From VXYL01 sp965199875 (lineage in GTDB: Bacteria > Pseudomonadota > Gammaproteobacteria > Pseudomonadales > Azotimanducaceae): 64,000 nucleotides of DNA. A model generated the notes under the pieces. That model had not been told where the DNA came from. It did no database searches and saw only the letters and a list, made by a program, of their open reading frames with translations. This document shows, piece after piece, positions 24,821 through 33,454 of this stretch (positions within the stretch are counted from its first letter, which is position 1; the number at the start of each line of letters is the position of its first letter). The stretch covers positions 3,224,001 to 3,288,000 of the forward strand of contig OZ241346.1 in the NCBI GenBank assembly GCA_965199875.1. Reading direction: 5' to 3'. Position numbers and translations under genes: made by a program.

Positions 24821-25727
24821 CGCCGAAACCTACCTCACCGTCGCCATTTCCTCCCGCGCCCTGTTCGACCTCGGCGACTCGGACGCCATCTACCAGGAAC
24901 GCGGCCTCGAAGACTACCGCCGCTACCAGATCGAACATGAAAACAACACCCTGGAGCCAGGACGCGGCTTCGCCTTCGTGACCAAGCTGCTGCGCATCAA
25001 CGCTCTGCTCGAAGCTCGCCGGGTGGACGTGATTCTGCTTTCGCGCAACAGCGCCGACACCGGCTTGCGCATCTTCAACTCCATCGGCGCGCACGGGCTG
25101 GACATTCGCCGCGCCGCGTTTTCGTCCGGCGAAAGCCCATACCGCTACGCCGCGGCGTTCGGCTGCGACCTGTTCCTGTCCACCGCATCGGACGACGTGG
25201 AGCGCGCCTTGCGGAGTGGCATCGCCGCCGCTGCGCTGTTCGACGCGCAAAGCCCCACCAATCCCAGCGAGACGCTGAAGATCGCCTTCGACGGCGACGC
25301 GGTGCTGTTTTCGGACGAGGCCGAGCGCGTCTTCCAGGAGCGCGGCATCGACGCCTTCAGCGCCGCCGAAGCCAAGGCCGCGGATCGACCGTTGGCCGGC
25401 GGCCCGTTCAAGCCGTTCCTCGCCGGCCTGCATCGGCTGCAGGGCGAGTTCGAGGAAGACTGCCCCATCCGCACGGCGCTGGTGACGGCGCGCGGCGCTC
25501 CGGCGCACGAGCGCGTCATCAAGACTCTGCGCGCCTGGGACATCCGCCTGGACGAGAGCCTGTTCCTCGGCGGCCTCGACAAGACCGCCTTTCTGCGCGC
25601 CTACGAAGCCGACGTCTACTTCGACGACCAGTACGGCAACTGCCAGGCCGCCAAGGATCACGTGGCCGCCGGCCACGTGCCGCACGGCATCGTCAACGCC
25701 CGCCCGGAGGAGCAGTCGGCGGAATGA
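24813..25727 (+). CDS. 5'-nucleotidase, NT5C1-like
   Basis: The 304-residue protein matches the 5'-nucleotidase family (DUF/NT5_C1): YLTVAISSRALFDLGDSDAI near the N-terminus, RVDVILLSRNSADTGLRIFN, IAFDGDAVLFSDEAERVFQE (the DxD motif of the HAD-like fold) and PIRTALVTARGAPAHERVIK. It ends with a predicted HAD motif IV (DVYFDDQYGNCQAAK). It should remove phosphate from nucleoside monophosphates in the cytoplasm. No regulatory feature was seen. Confidence 0.85.
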   Translation: MPDAETYLTVAISSRALFDLGDSDAIYQERGLEDYRRYQIEHENNTLEPGRGFAFVTKLLRINALLEARRVDVILLSRNSADTGLRIFNSIGAHGLDIRRAAFSSGESPYRYAAAFGCDLFLSTASDDVERALRSGIAAAALFDAQSPTNPSETLKIAFDGDAVLFSDEAERVFQERGIDAFSAAEAKAADRPLAGGPFKPFLAGLHRLQGEFEEDCPIRTALVTARGAPAHERVIKTLRAWDIRLDESLFLGGLDKTAFLRAYEADVYFDDQYGNCQAAKDHVAAGHVPHGIVNARPEEQSAE

Positions 25728-25797
25728 CGGCGATGCCACGACGCCGGGCGGAGTCGCCAGCGCCCCGCCAGATGCCGGCGAGGGATGGAACCCGAAC

Positions 25798-26781
25798 GTG
25801 AAACTCAGGCAGCTTCGATACATCTGGGAGGTTGCCCAGCACGACTTGAACGTCACCACCGCGGCCGCCCATCTGCACACCTCCCAGCCCGGCGTCAGCA
25901 AGCAGATCCGCCTGCTGGAAGACGAGCTCGGCATCGACATCTTCGTCCGCCGCGGCAAGCAGCTCGTCCGCGTGACGCCGGTGGGCGAGATCGTCCTCGG
26001 CAAGGTCGATCGCATCCTGCGCGAGCTGGACGGCATTGCCGCGGCAGCGCACGACTACCGCACGGAGTCGCGCGGCACGCTGTCGATTGCCACCACCCAC
26101 ACCCAGGTGCGCTACGCGCTTCCCGCGGTGCTGCCGAAACTGCGCGCCAAGTATCCCGAGGTGAGCCTGCACCTGCGCCAGGGCACCACGGAGGAAATCA
26201 GCGAGATGGCGGCAGCTGGCGTGGTCGACTTCGCCATCGCTCCGGAAGCCGTCGAACACCGGGATCTGGTGATGATGCCCTGCTACCGATGGAACCGCTG
26301 CGTGGTGGTGCCGCCCGGCCATCCGCTGGCCGAGCGCCGAAGACTGGCCGCGGCGGACTTGGAAGCGCACCCCATCGTCACCTACGACGCTGGCTTTCGC
26401 GAGCGTCTGCCGATGGCCGGCAGCGGCAGCGAAGACGACGAGGACGCCAACGACGGCCTGACGATCGCCCTCTCCGCCGTCGACACCGACGTCATCAAGA
26501 CCTACGTGCGGCTTGGCTTCGGCATCGGCATCATCGCCACCATGGCCTACGACCCGGCCGCGGACGTCGACCTGGTGGCCATCGACGCCAGCAACCTGTT
26601 CACCGCCAGCACCGTCTACATCGGCTGCCGGCGCGGCACCTACATGCGCCAGTTCATGCTCGACTTCGTGGGCTGGTTCGCGCCGCATCTGACGCCCGAT
26701 GTCGTCGAACAGGCATTCGCCGCGCCGGAGCCAGCGGCGATCGCGGCGCTGTTCGAGGCGGTTCGCCTGCCCCAGCGATGA
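25798..26781 (+). CDS. cysB: LysR-family regulator CysB
   Basis: CysB activates sulfate assimilation in response to N-acetylserine/O-acetylserine. The 327-residue protein has the wHTH MKLRQLRYIWEVAQHDLNVT, AAAHLHTSQPGVSKQIRLL, then the PBP2 effector domain with IATTHTQVRYALPAVLPKLR and VYIGCRRGTYMRQFMLDF, both characteristic of the CysB/Cbl group rather than generic LysR. It contains an acidic insertion (GSGSEDDEDANDGLTIAL) in the effector domain. cysH lies 4 kb downstream on the other strand, a plausible target. The stop overlaps the next ATG (ATGA), tying cysB to the prenyl-arabinose genes. Confidence 0.9.
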   Translation: MKLRQLRYIWEVAQHDLNVTTAAAHLHTSQPGVSKQIRLLEDELGIDIFVRRGKQLVRVTPVGEIVLGKVDRILRELDGIAAAAHDYRTESRGTLSIATTHTQVRYALPAVLPKLRAKYPEVSLHLRQGTTEEISEMAAAGVVDFAIAPEAVEHRDLVMMPCYRWNRCVVVPPGHPLAERRRLAAADLEAHPIVTYDAGFRERLPMAGSGSEDDEDANDGLTIALSAVDTDVIKTYVRLGFGIGIIATMAYDPAADVDLVAIDASNLFTASTVYIGCRRGTYMRQFMLDFVGWFAPHLTPDVVEQAFAAPEPAAIAALFEAVRLPQR

Positions 26782-28247
26782 AAACGGTTGAGTCCCGGCC
26801 GCAAGGGCCATGCGCTGCCGGCGGCGACGGCGTCCCGCCGCCGCTGGTGGTCGACGTCGACGGCACGCTGCTGCGCGGCGATCTGCTGGTCGAGGGCGTC
26901 CTTCGGCTGCTGGCCGCGTCGCCACTGCGCCTGCTGCGCTCGCTGCTCTCCCTGGCCGCCGGTCGAGCGGCGATGAAACGGAAGATCGCGCAGCAAGTCG
27001 AAATGTCGTCGTCGAGCTTGGTGCTCGAACCGGCCGTGCAGGACGAAATCGCCACCGCCAAAGCCGCCGGCCAGGAAGTCTGGCTGGCGTCGGCTTCGGA
27101 CGAACGGGCAGTGGCGCCGCTGGCGGAAGCGGTGGGCGCGAACGGCTTCTTCGCCTCCGACGGGCGCACCAACCTGGCCGGGCGCGCCAAGGCCTCGGCG
27201 CTGGTGGAACGCTTTGGCGAAAGCGGCTTCGTCTACGTCGGCAACGAGCGGCGCGACCTTGCCGTCTGGCAGCAGGCGCGGCGCATCGTCGGCGTTGGCG
27301 TGTCGCCCAGGCTCGAACGGCGCATGCGCGCGCTGGGCCGCAAGCAGGGCAAGGACGTGCGGCTTCTGCCTGGGTCCGGCGGCGGGATGCGCGCCGGTTG
27401 GGCGACCTTGCGCCCGCAGCACTGGGTGAAGAACGCCCTCGTGTTTGCTCCTCTCGTCGCCGCGCACGACACGGAAACGGCGCACTTTTTGCTGGCGGCT
27501 GCGATCTTTGCCGCATTGTCGGCGTGCGCCTCCGCCACCTACGTGCTCAACGACTTGCTGGACCTGCCCCACGACCGCCAGCACCCGAGCAAGCGCCGCC
27601 GGCCGCTGGCCGCCGGCGAAGCGGCGCCGCTGCCCATGGCGGCGCTCGGCGCGCTCCTCGGCGCAGGCGGCCTTGCGCTGGCCTTCGCCTGCTCCACCGC
27701 CGCCGGACTGTGGGTGCTGCTGTACATGCTGGGCACGGTGGCCTACTCGATGTCGCTGAAGCGCAAACTGCTGATCGACGTGGTCGTCCTTGCCGTCTTG
27801 TACATGGTTCGCGTCGTCGCCGGGGCGGCGGTGGTTTCGGTAGCGTTGTCGCCCTGGTTCCTCGGCTTCTTCATGTTCGTCTTCCTGACTTTGGCGCTGG
27901 TGAAGCGGCAGACGGAGCTGCAAGGCGGCGAGCGCCACGCCACTGCCGTCGGCCGCGCATGGCATCGCGAGGACGTCTCCGTGATCGCCGGCTTGTGCGC
28001 GGCCGGCAGCGTCGCTTCGGTGCTGATCCTCGCGCTGTACCTGCAAAGCCCCCAGGTCGAGCTGCTCTACGGTCAGCCGGGATTCCTCTGGCTGCTCTGC
28101 CCGTTGGCGATCTACTGGCTGGGGCGCATGGCGCTGCTTGCCAACCGCGGCGCGGTGGATGCCGATCCCCTGCTCTTCGCGCTGCGCGACCGCACGACCT
28201 GGCTCACGGGCCTCGGCGCCGCCGTCGCGTTTCTGCTCGCCGTGTGA
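26778..28247 (+). CDS. HAD phosphatase fused to UbiA-type phosphoribosyl-polyprenyl synthase
   Basis: Residues about 22-190 form a HAD domain with DVDGTLLRGD as motif I, WLASASDERAVAPLAEAVGA (motif II Ser) and VYVGNERRDLAVW. Residues about 205-489 are an integral UbiA-family prenyltransferase with NDLLDLPHDRQHPSKRRRPL (Asp-rich substrate site near residue 256) and about seven membrane helices. The UbiA part is closest in pattern to decaprenyl-phosphate phosphoribosyltransferase (Rv3806c), which makes polyprenyl-phospho-ribose 5-phosphate; the HAD part could remove the 5-phosphate. This role is inferred from the two genes downstream. The start overlaps the cysB stop. Confidence 0.82.
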   Translation: MKTVESRPQGPCAAGGDGVPPPLVVDVDGTLLRGDLLVEGVLRLLAASPLRLLRSLLSLAAGRAAMKRKIAQQVEMSSSSLVLEPAVQDEIATAKAAGQEVWLASASDERAVAPLAEAVGANGFFASDGRTNLAGRAKASALVERFGESGFVYVGNERRDLAVWQQARRIVGVGVSPRLERRMRALGRKQGKDVRLLPGSGGGMRAGWATLRPQHWVKNALVFAPLVAAHDTETAHFLLAAAIFAALSACASATYVLNDLLDLPHDRQHPSKRRRPLAAGEAAPLPMAALGALLGAGGLALAFACSTAAGLWVLLYMLGTVAYSMSLKRKLLIDVVVLAVLYMVRVVAGAAVVSVALSPWFLGFFMFVFLTLALVKRQTELQGGERHATAVGRAWHREDVSVIAGLCAAGSVASVLILALYLQSPQVELLYGQPGFLWLLCPLAIYWLGRMALLANRGAVDADPLLFALRDRTTWLTGLGAAVAFLLAV

Positions 28248-29596
28248 TGGCGCGATCCGCCACCACGAAGCTCTCCGGCTGGGGCCGACATCCGGTTCTC
28301 GACTGCCGGGTAGCACACCTTCGCGAGCCGGAAGACTTGCCAGCGATGCTCGACGGGGGCGGCACCTTGATCGCCCGGGGCGCCGGCCGCGCCTACGGGG
28401 ATGCGGCGCTCAATCGAACGCTGACGGTGTCGACCGTGGCCATGGACCGGCTGCAGGCATTCGACGCCGAGACCGGCCTGCTCACCTGCGAGAGCGGCGC
28501 CATGCTCGCCGACATCGTGGATGCCTTCCTGCCGCGCGGATGGTTCCCGCCGGTGGTGCCCGGCACCAAGTTCGTCACCGTCGGCGGCATGATCGCCGCC
28601 GACGTGCATGGCAAGAACCACCACCGGGACGGCTCGTTCGGCGCCCACGTGGTTTCTCTGGCGCTGGCTATGGCGGACGGAAGAACGCTCATCTGCAGCC
28701 GCTCGCAACATGCGGAGCTGTTTCGCGCCACCTTGGGCGGCATGGGACTGACCGGCATCATCCTTTCCGCCAGCTTCCACCTGCAACGCATCGAGACCGC
28801 TTTCGTGTCCGCCGAAACCGTTGCCGCCGGCAGCCTCGACGAGACCATGGCGCTGTTCGAGGAGTCCGCGCAGTGGCCGTACAGCGTCGCCTGGATCGAC
28901 TGCCTGGCGCGTGGTGCGCAGCGCGGCCGTTCACTGCTCATGCGCGGCGACTTCATGGCCCGCGCAGCGCTGCCGCGCCGGCCCGCCCTCGAGCCGCTGC
29001 GGCGAGCGCCGGGAACGCGGCTGACGGTGCCCTTCGATGCGCCATCGGCACTGCTCAATCGCGCTTCGATCGGCCTCTACAACGCCCTTCACTACCACCG
29101 CGAGCGGATTCTCGGCAGGGCGCGGCCGGTCCACTTCGACCGCTTCTTCTTTCCGCTCGACGGCATCGGGGCGTGGAACCGCCTCTACGGGCGCAAGGGA
29201 TTCGTCCAGTACCAGTGCGTGCTGCCCCGCGACGAAAGCTCGCAGGGTCTCGGCGCACTGTTGCAGCGCATCGCCGATGCGAGCGAGCCCTGCTTTCTGG
29301 CCACCCTCAAGCTGCTGGGCGGAGAAGGCGAGGGGACGATGTCGTTTCCGCTGGAAGGCTATACCTTGGCGCTGGACGTGCCGATGCGCGCCGGCACTCC
29401 GGCGCTGCTCAAGGAGCTCGACGCGATCACCCATGCCCACGGCGGGCGCGTCTACCTGGCCAAGGACACCAGCCTGAGCGAAGACCACATGCGCCAAGGC
29501 TACCCGGGCAGCGAGGCGTTCAGCGAACTTCGAACGGCGCTTGGCGGGCCGGCGTCGAAGTTCGCCTCTGCCCTCTCGGAGCGGCTCGCGCTGTGA
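28247..29596 (+). CDS. dprE1: DprE1-like FAD-dependent polyprenyl-phospho-ribose oxidase
   Basis: This 449-residue protein has a VAO-type FAD domain: LIARGAGRAYGDAALNRTL, MLADIVDAFLPRGWFPPVVP, and IAADVHGKNHHRDGSFGAHV, the HGKN motif whose His is conserved in DprE1. The C-terminal substrate domain contains GGEGEGTMSFPLEGYTLALD and HGGRVYLAKDTSLSEDHM, both typical of DprE1. It should oxidise C2 of polyprenyl-phosphoryl ribose, with DprE2 completing the epimerization to arabinose. Its ATG shares one base with the previous stop (TGATG). No signal peptide is visible. Confidence 0.85.
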   Translation: MARSATTKLSGWGRHPVLDCRVAHLREPEDLPAMLDGGGTLIARGAGRAYGDAALNRTLTVSTVAMDRLQAFDAETGLLTCESGAMLADIVDAFLPRGWFPPVVPGTKFVTVGGMIAADVHGKNHHRDGSFGAHVVSLALAMADGRTLICSRSQHAELFRATLGGMGLTGIILSASFHLQRIETAFVSAETVAAGSLDETMALFEESAQWPYSVAWIDCLARGAQRGRSLLMRGDFMARAALPRRPALEPLRRAPGTRLTVPFDAPSALLNRASIGLYNALHYHRERILGRARPVHFDRFFFPLDGIGAWNRLYGRKGFVQYQCVLPRDESSQGLGALLQRIADASEPCFLATLKLLGGEGEGTMSFPLEGYTLALDVPMRAGTPALLKELDAITHAHGGRVYLAKDTSLSEDHMRQGYPGSEAFSELRTALGGPASKFASALSERLAL

Positions 29597-30336
29597 ATAG
29601 AGAAGCCCGGACGGCGCTGCTGATCGGCGCCACGTCGGACATCGGCTGCGCCATTGCCCGCCGGTTGGTCGCAGACGGCTGGACGTTGCAGCTCGCCGCC
29701 CGCGACGGAACGCGTCTCGAACGCGTGGCCGAGGACCTGCAAGCGCGTACTGGAACTCCCGTGGTTCAGCTTCGCTGCGACGTGCTCGACGCGGACCACG
29801 GCGCGGCGCTGATCGAGGCGCTCGATCCTTTGCCGCAGCTGGCCATTTGCGTCGTCGGCCTGCTCGGCGACCAGACCGCCAGCGAGCGCGATGTCGCCGC
29901 GGCGGCGCAAGTGATGCGCAGCAACTACGAGGGTCCGGCGCTGCTGATGGGCGCCCTCGCCAGACGTTTCGAGGAACGCGGCAGCGGCACGCTGGTGGGC
30001 GTCAGCTCGGTGGCTGGCGAGCGCGGGCGCGCCGTCAACTACGTCTACGGCTCCGCCAAGGCGGGGTTTACCGCGTTCCTTTCGGGCTTGCGCAACCGCT
30101 GCGCGGCTTCGGGAGTGCATGTCGTGACCGTCAAACCCGGATTCGTCCGTACGCGCATGACCGAGGCGATGCAGCTGCCGGCGTTCCTGACGGCGACGCC
30201 TGAAGAAGTGGCCGTTGCGGTGGCGCGGGCGGTTCGACGGCGGCGCGACGTGGTCTACGCGCGTCGCATCTGGCGCTTCATCTCGCTCGTCCTGTGTACG
30301 GTTCCCGAACCGCTGTTCAAGCGAATGCGGCGGTAG
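29593..30336 (+). CDS. DprE2-like SDR reductase
   Basis: A 247-residue short-chain dehydrogenase. The coenzyme site is TALLIGATSDIGCAIARRL, the catalytic Ser/Tyr/Lys are in GVSSVAGERGRAVNYVYG and the YGSAK that follows, and the substrate region has GVHVVTVKPGFVRTRMTEAM. DprE2 reduces the 2-keto intermediate to polyprenyl-phospho-arabinose. The start is GTG 29593, overlapping the dprE1 stop (GTGA). The C-terminus (RRIWRFISLVLCTVPEPLF) is hydrophobic and could hold the enzyme at the membrane. Confidence 0.82.
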   Translation: MNREARTALLIGATSDIGCAIARRLVADGWTLQLAARDGTRLERVAEDLQARTGTPVVQLRCDVLDADHGAALIEALDPLPQLAICVVGLLGDQTASERDVAAAAQVMRSNYEGPALLMGALARRFEERGSGTLVGVSSVAGERGRAVNYVYGSAKAGFTAFLSGLRNRCAASGVHVVTVKPGFVRTRMTEAMQLPAFLTATPEEVAVAVARAVRRRRDVVYARRIWRFISLVLCTVPEPLFKRMRR

Positions 30337-30354
30337 CGGTCGAGCACGAGAGGA

Positions 30355-30687
30355 TCAGATCAAGCCCAGGTCCGGGTTGGCGCGAAGCAGTTCCTCCGCT
30401 TCCTGGCGCGCCTCGGCCGGACGCCCGAGAACCTCCCTGGCGAAGCGCAAGTAGACGGTGTACACCGTGCTCCGGTCGCCGTCGGCGACGATGAAGAACG
30501 GAGCCGTGGAAACGTCGTGCCGAGCGGCCAGGCGCATGCCCTCGGACGCCGGGTCCCGCTCGTCCGCCACCACCACCTTGTCGATGCGCGACAGCTGCCC
30601 GGAAGCCGCCAGGCGTTCTTCCACATCCGCGCACTTCGCGCATGGCTTGCCGTTGGCGAGGATCTTCTTGACGAAAACGATGTGCAT
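30355..30687 (-). CDS. Glutaredoxin/thioredoxin-like protein
   Basis: The 110-residue protein has a CxxC active site early (KKILANGKPCAKCADVEERL, CAKC at about residues 16-19), a middle strand IDKVVVADERDP, and HDVSTAPFFIVADGD with the cis-Pro loop. It follows cysH by 21 bases in the same direction, so it may supply electrons for adenylyl-sulfate reduction; that link is inferred. Confidence 0.75.
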   Translation of the reverse strand: MHIVFVKKILANGKPCAKCADVEERLAASGQLSRIDKVVVADERDPASEGMRLAARHDVSTAPFFIVADGDRSTVYTVYLRFAREVLGRPAEARQEAEELLRANPDLGLI

Positions 30688-30708
30688 GACGCGGAGGACG
30701 CCGCTTGC

Positions 30709-31479
30709 TCAAACGGCAACCACGCGCACCCTGCGCTCGTCCACGTCCACTCCGGGCGCGTCGGCCGGACGCCCGTTGCCGGCGTGCAGGCCGCACTCCT
30801 TGTCGGCGGCGTTCTCCCACCACCAGCGGCCTTCCCGTTCGTGCTGATGCGGGCCCACCGGGCGGGTGCAGGGCTCGCAGCCGATGGAGCGGTAGCCCTG
30901 GTCGTGCAACGGGTTGTAGGGCACGTCGTGACGGCGGATGTAGCGCCAAACCTGTTCACCGCTCCACCGTGCCAGCGGATTGAACTTCACGACCGGGTGT
31001 TCGGCGGTGGAAAAAGCCGCATCGCGCTGCCGCACCGGCAGGTTGCTTCGGGTGATGCTCTGGTCCGCCCGCTGGCCGGTGATCCAGGCGTCGAGCCCGG
31101 CGAGCTTCCGGCGCAGCGGTTGGATCTTGCGTATCGCGCAGCACTCGCCGTGGCCTTCTTCGTAGAAGCTGAACATGCCCTTGCGGCGCACCAGCCGGGC
31201 CACCTCCTCGGCGTTCGGCGACAGCACCTCCAGATCGACGCGGTAGCGGCCGCGCACGGTCTCGAGAAATCGATAGGTTTCTGGATGCATGCGCCCGGTG
31301 TCCAGGCTGAACACCGGCACCTCGCGCCCGTCGAGCAGCCGAGACGCCAGATCGATCAGCACCACGTCTTCCGCGCCGCTGAACGAGACGGCAACGCGCT
31401 CGAAGCGGCTGAAAGCCTCCTGCAGAAGCGCCAGCGCCTCGGTCTCCAAGGCGAGACTTTCGGCATCGGCAGCTGCCAT
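30709..31479 (-). CDS. cysH: Adenylyl-sulfate (APS/PAPS) reductase
   Basis: CysH reduces activated sulfate to sulfite. The 256-residue protein has the PP-loop-like RVAVSFSGAEDVVLIDLASR, the tandem ECCAIRKIQPL and GCEPCTRPVGPHQHER cysteines that bind a 4Fe-4S cluster in APS-using enzymes, TGQRADQSITRSNL, and the catalytic C-terminal ECGLHAG. The cluster ligands indicate APS rather than PAPS as substrate. The start is ATG 31479 with AAGAG upstream; an earlier Met gives an unconvincing extension. Confidence 0.93.
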   Translation of the reverse strand: MAAADAESLALETEALALLQEAFSRFERVAVSFSGAEDVVLIDLASRLLDGREVPVFSLDTGRMHPETYRFLETVRGRYRVDLEVLSPNAEEVARLVRRKGMFSFYEEGHGECCAIRKIQPLRRKLAGLDAWITGQRADQSITRSNLPVRQRDAAFSTAEHPVVKFNPLARWSGEQVWRYIRRHDVPYNPLHDQGYRSIGCEPCTRPVGPHQHEREGRWWWENAADKECGLHAGNGRPADAPGVDVDERRVRVVAV

Positions 31480-31617
31480 CGTCGGCTCTTGGTTCGGTCG
31501 GGGTTCCGCCGAAACCGAGTTGGGCAAAGCAGTCACTGGTCCACGCTCGTCCTCAAGGCCGACGAAGCTAGCAACCGCGCGCGGCAGAAAGCAAAGAACA
31601 TCGCGCAATATGGTAAT

Positions 31618-31740
31618 GCGCGGTGCCGAAGGAGCGCCGCGGCGGCTGATCCTGCATGCCTACCTGCAGCGCATCGTCAACGGCCGCGGACGCATCGAGC
31701 GGGACTACGACCCGGACGCGGTCGCGGCTGGCGCTGTGCC
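31618..31740 (+). pseudogene. Fragment of an AAA-ATPase/PD-(D/E)XK protein C-terminus
   Basis: The frame reads APRRLILHAYLQRIVNGRGR followed by IERDYDPD. This pattern is the start of the nuclease-like C-terminal domain of AAA-ATPase-like proteins (family text usually RLILHAYLQRVVNGGGRIEREY). Nothing before or after belongs to such a protein, so only a scar remains. An unrelated member of a similar architecture is at 49413. Confidence 0.45.
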
Positions 31741-31755
31741 CTGGAGGCTCGCGAC

Positions 31756-32568
31756 TCAACGGGCTCGGCACGTCTGTCGCACACGTGCAGGTAAGCGCCG
31801 CAGGCGAATGAACTCGGCCAGGTAGCTGAAGCGCAGGAACCATCCAACCGTCCGGTGCCTTCTTGACTTCGGGCTTGCGAAGACGACCTCCGGTGGCACG
31901 CGGACGTCCGCCGCCACGCCCAGAAACTCGAACACTCGGCGCAAGGCGTCGTCGTGCTGCCGCAGCAGATCTTCGCTGCGCAGCACCAGCAGCTGCTGGC
32001 TGCCGAAGCAACGCCGCAAGGCTTGCAGCTGAAGGCTGAACAGACCCCGAGCACGGTAGCTGTGGTGCCTTCGCGATCGTTCGCTGCGGCGCAGTCGAAC
32101 GGGCTCCAGAAGCAGCGCCAGCCAAAGCGGCAGCGTTTCGTCCCCTCGGCCGGCCTCCATGCGGTAGTGGGAAATCGCCCGCGCCACCGGATCCCGGATC
32201 AGCACGATCAGTTTGAGCCTGGGGTTGTAGTCGACAAGCGCCTGCGGAACGCCCGGCCAGTACATGTAGATGGGCGTCGCCTCGCCACGCACCTTCGCGT
32301 CCTGGCAAGTCTCGAAGTGCGGCCGGTAGCGCTCGTCGATCTCCTGGGGGGACGGGTGCTGGTTCAAGTCCAGGTGGTCGAAAACGTGCAGTTCCTTGCG
32401 CTTGGCCATGCCGATTTCGGGATGTTGCGACAGGAATCGATGCAGCGCCGACGTGCCGCACTTCTGCCCGCCAACCACCATGAAGTCCACCAGCGGCCGG
32501 TAGGTCTTCGTTCGCGGCCGACGCGCCAGCTTCACCGGCTTGGGGTTTCGACCGCGGCGCTCACGCAC
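31756..32568 (-). CDS. Sulfotransferase
   Basis: The 270-residue protein carries the 5'-phosphosulfate loop FMVVGGQKCGTSALHRFLSQ and the 3'-phosphate motif LKLIVLIRDPVARAISHYRM, the two PAPS-binding elements of bacterial sulfotransferases. Later landmarks are LLVLRSEDLLRQHDDALRRV and FEFLGVAADVRVPPEVV. The acceptor is unknown, perhaps a polysaccharide or lipid. The N-terminus is basic (RERRGRNPKPVKLARRPRTK) without a membrane helix. It lies upstream of cysH, consistent with a sulfur-assimilation neighbourhood. Confidence 0.82.
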   Translation of the reverse strand: MRERRGRNPKPVKLARRPRTKTYRPLVDFMVVGGQKCGTSALHRFLSQHPEIGMAKRKELHVFDHLDLNQHPSPQEIDERYRPHFETCQDAKVRGEATPIYMYWPGVPQALVDYNPRLKLIVLIRDPVARAISHYRMEAGRGDETLPLWLALLLEPVRLRRSERSRRHHSYRARGLFSLQLQALRRCFGSQQLLVLRSEDLLRQHDDALRRVFEFLGVAADVRVPPEVVFASPKSRRHRTVGWFLRFSYLAEFIRLRRLPARVRQTCRAR

Positions 32569-32836
32569 AGGCGAATCGTCAAGTTTGTCGGTCGGTGATC
32601 ACGCGAACCGCGTCGGGTGGACGCCTACTGGCCACCGCCGTCGAGCAGACCTCTGCCGCGCGTAGCAGCATCCTCGTCCCATCCTGTGCGTCACTCCCCG
32701 GAGTCTTTCCTTGCCGCATGGTGGACAGGCGCATCGCCCGCAGCGTCGCCGGTGCAGGCCCACGCCGGCGGCGGCAGCCTGCCCCTGGCGGAGGCAAGAC
32801 GGTAGACTAGCCGCTTTTCCGCTTCAAGGGCTGCCC

Positions 32837-33454
32837 TTGGACATACTGTGCTTGGACCTCGAAGGCGTGCTGGTGCCGGAGATCTGGCAGGCCGTGGCGC
32901 ACCGCACCGGCATCGAAGCGCTGGCCAAGACCACCCGCGACATCCCTGTCTACGACGACTTGATGCGGATGCGCCTGGCCGTGCTGGACGAGCAGAACCT
33001 GCCCTTGAGCGCCATCCGCGAGGTCGTCGACGGCTTGCGGCCGCTCCCCGGCGCGCTGGACTTCCTGGCTTGGGCGCGGCAGCGCTTTCAGGTGGCGGTG
33101 CTGTCGGACACCTTCTACGAGTTCGGCATGCCGCTGATGGCGAAGCTGGGGCACCCGCTGCTGCTGTGCCACCGGCTGATCGTGTCCGACGATCACATCA
33201 CCGGCTATCGGCTGCGCCAGACGGATCCCAAGCGCCAAGCCGTGCGCGCCTTCCGCGCCATGAACTACCGAGTGATCGCCGCCGGCGACTCGTTCAACGA
33301 CGTGGCGATGCTCGAAGAAGCCGACGCCGGCGTGTTCTTCAACGCGCCCGAGGGCGTGCTGGCGCAGCATGCTGGATTTCCGGCGACCGGCACCTACGCG
33401 GAACTCGCCAGCGCCTTGGAGCGGGCGGCGAGCGCGCTCAAGGAGGAATCGTGA
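32837..33454 (+). CDS. thrH: Bifunctional phosphoserine phosphatase / homoserine phosphotransferase ThrH
   Basis: ThrH is a HAD enzyme that dephosphorylates phosphoserine and can pass phosphate to homoserine. The 205-residue protein has the motif I CLDLEGVLVPEIWQAVAHRT, motif II QVAVLSDTFYEF, Lys motif in RLRQTDPKRQAVRAFRAM and motif IV VIAAGDSFNDVAMLEEADAG, all as in ThrH. The start is TTG 32837 because it precedes LCLDLEG at the correct spacing. It heads the propionate operon: its stop overlaps the prpB GTG. A -10-like TAGACT lies at 32803. Confidence 0.88.
   Translation: MDILCLDLEGVLVPEIWQAVAHRTGIEALAKTTRDIPVYDDLMRMRLAVLDEQNLPLSAIREVVDGLRPLPGALDFLAWARQRFQVAVLSDTFYEFGMPLMAKLGHPLLLCHRLIVSDDHITGYRLRQTDPKRQAVRAFRAMNYRVIAAGDSFNDVAMLEEADAGVFFNAPEGVLAQHAGFPATGTYAELASALERAASALKEES

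Noticed and set aside
32569..32836. Possible gene between the sulfotransferase and thrH
   Set aside because: Both strands give only Arg/Pro-rich shadow frames; the region is taken as promoters of the two divergent genes.
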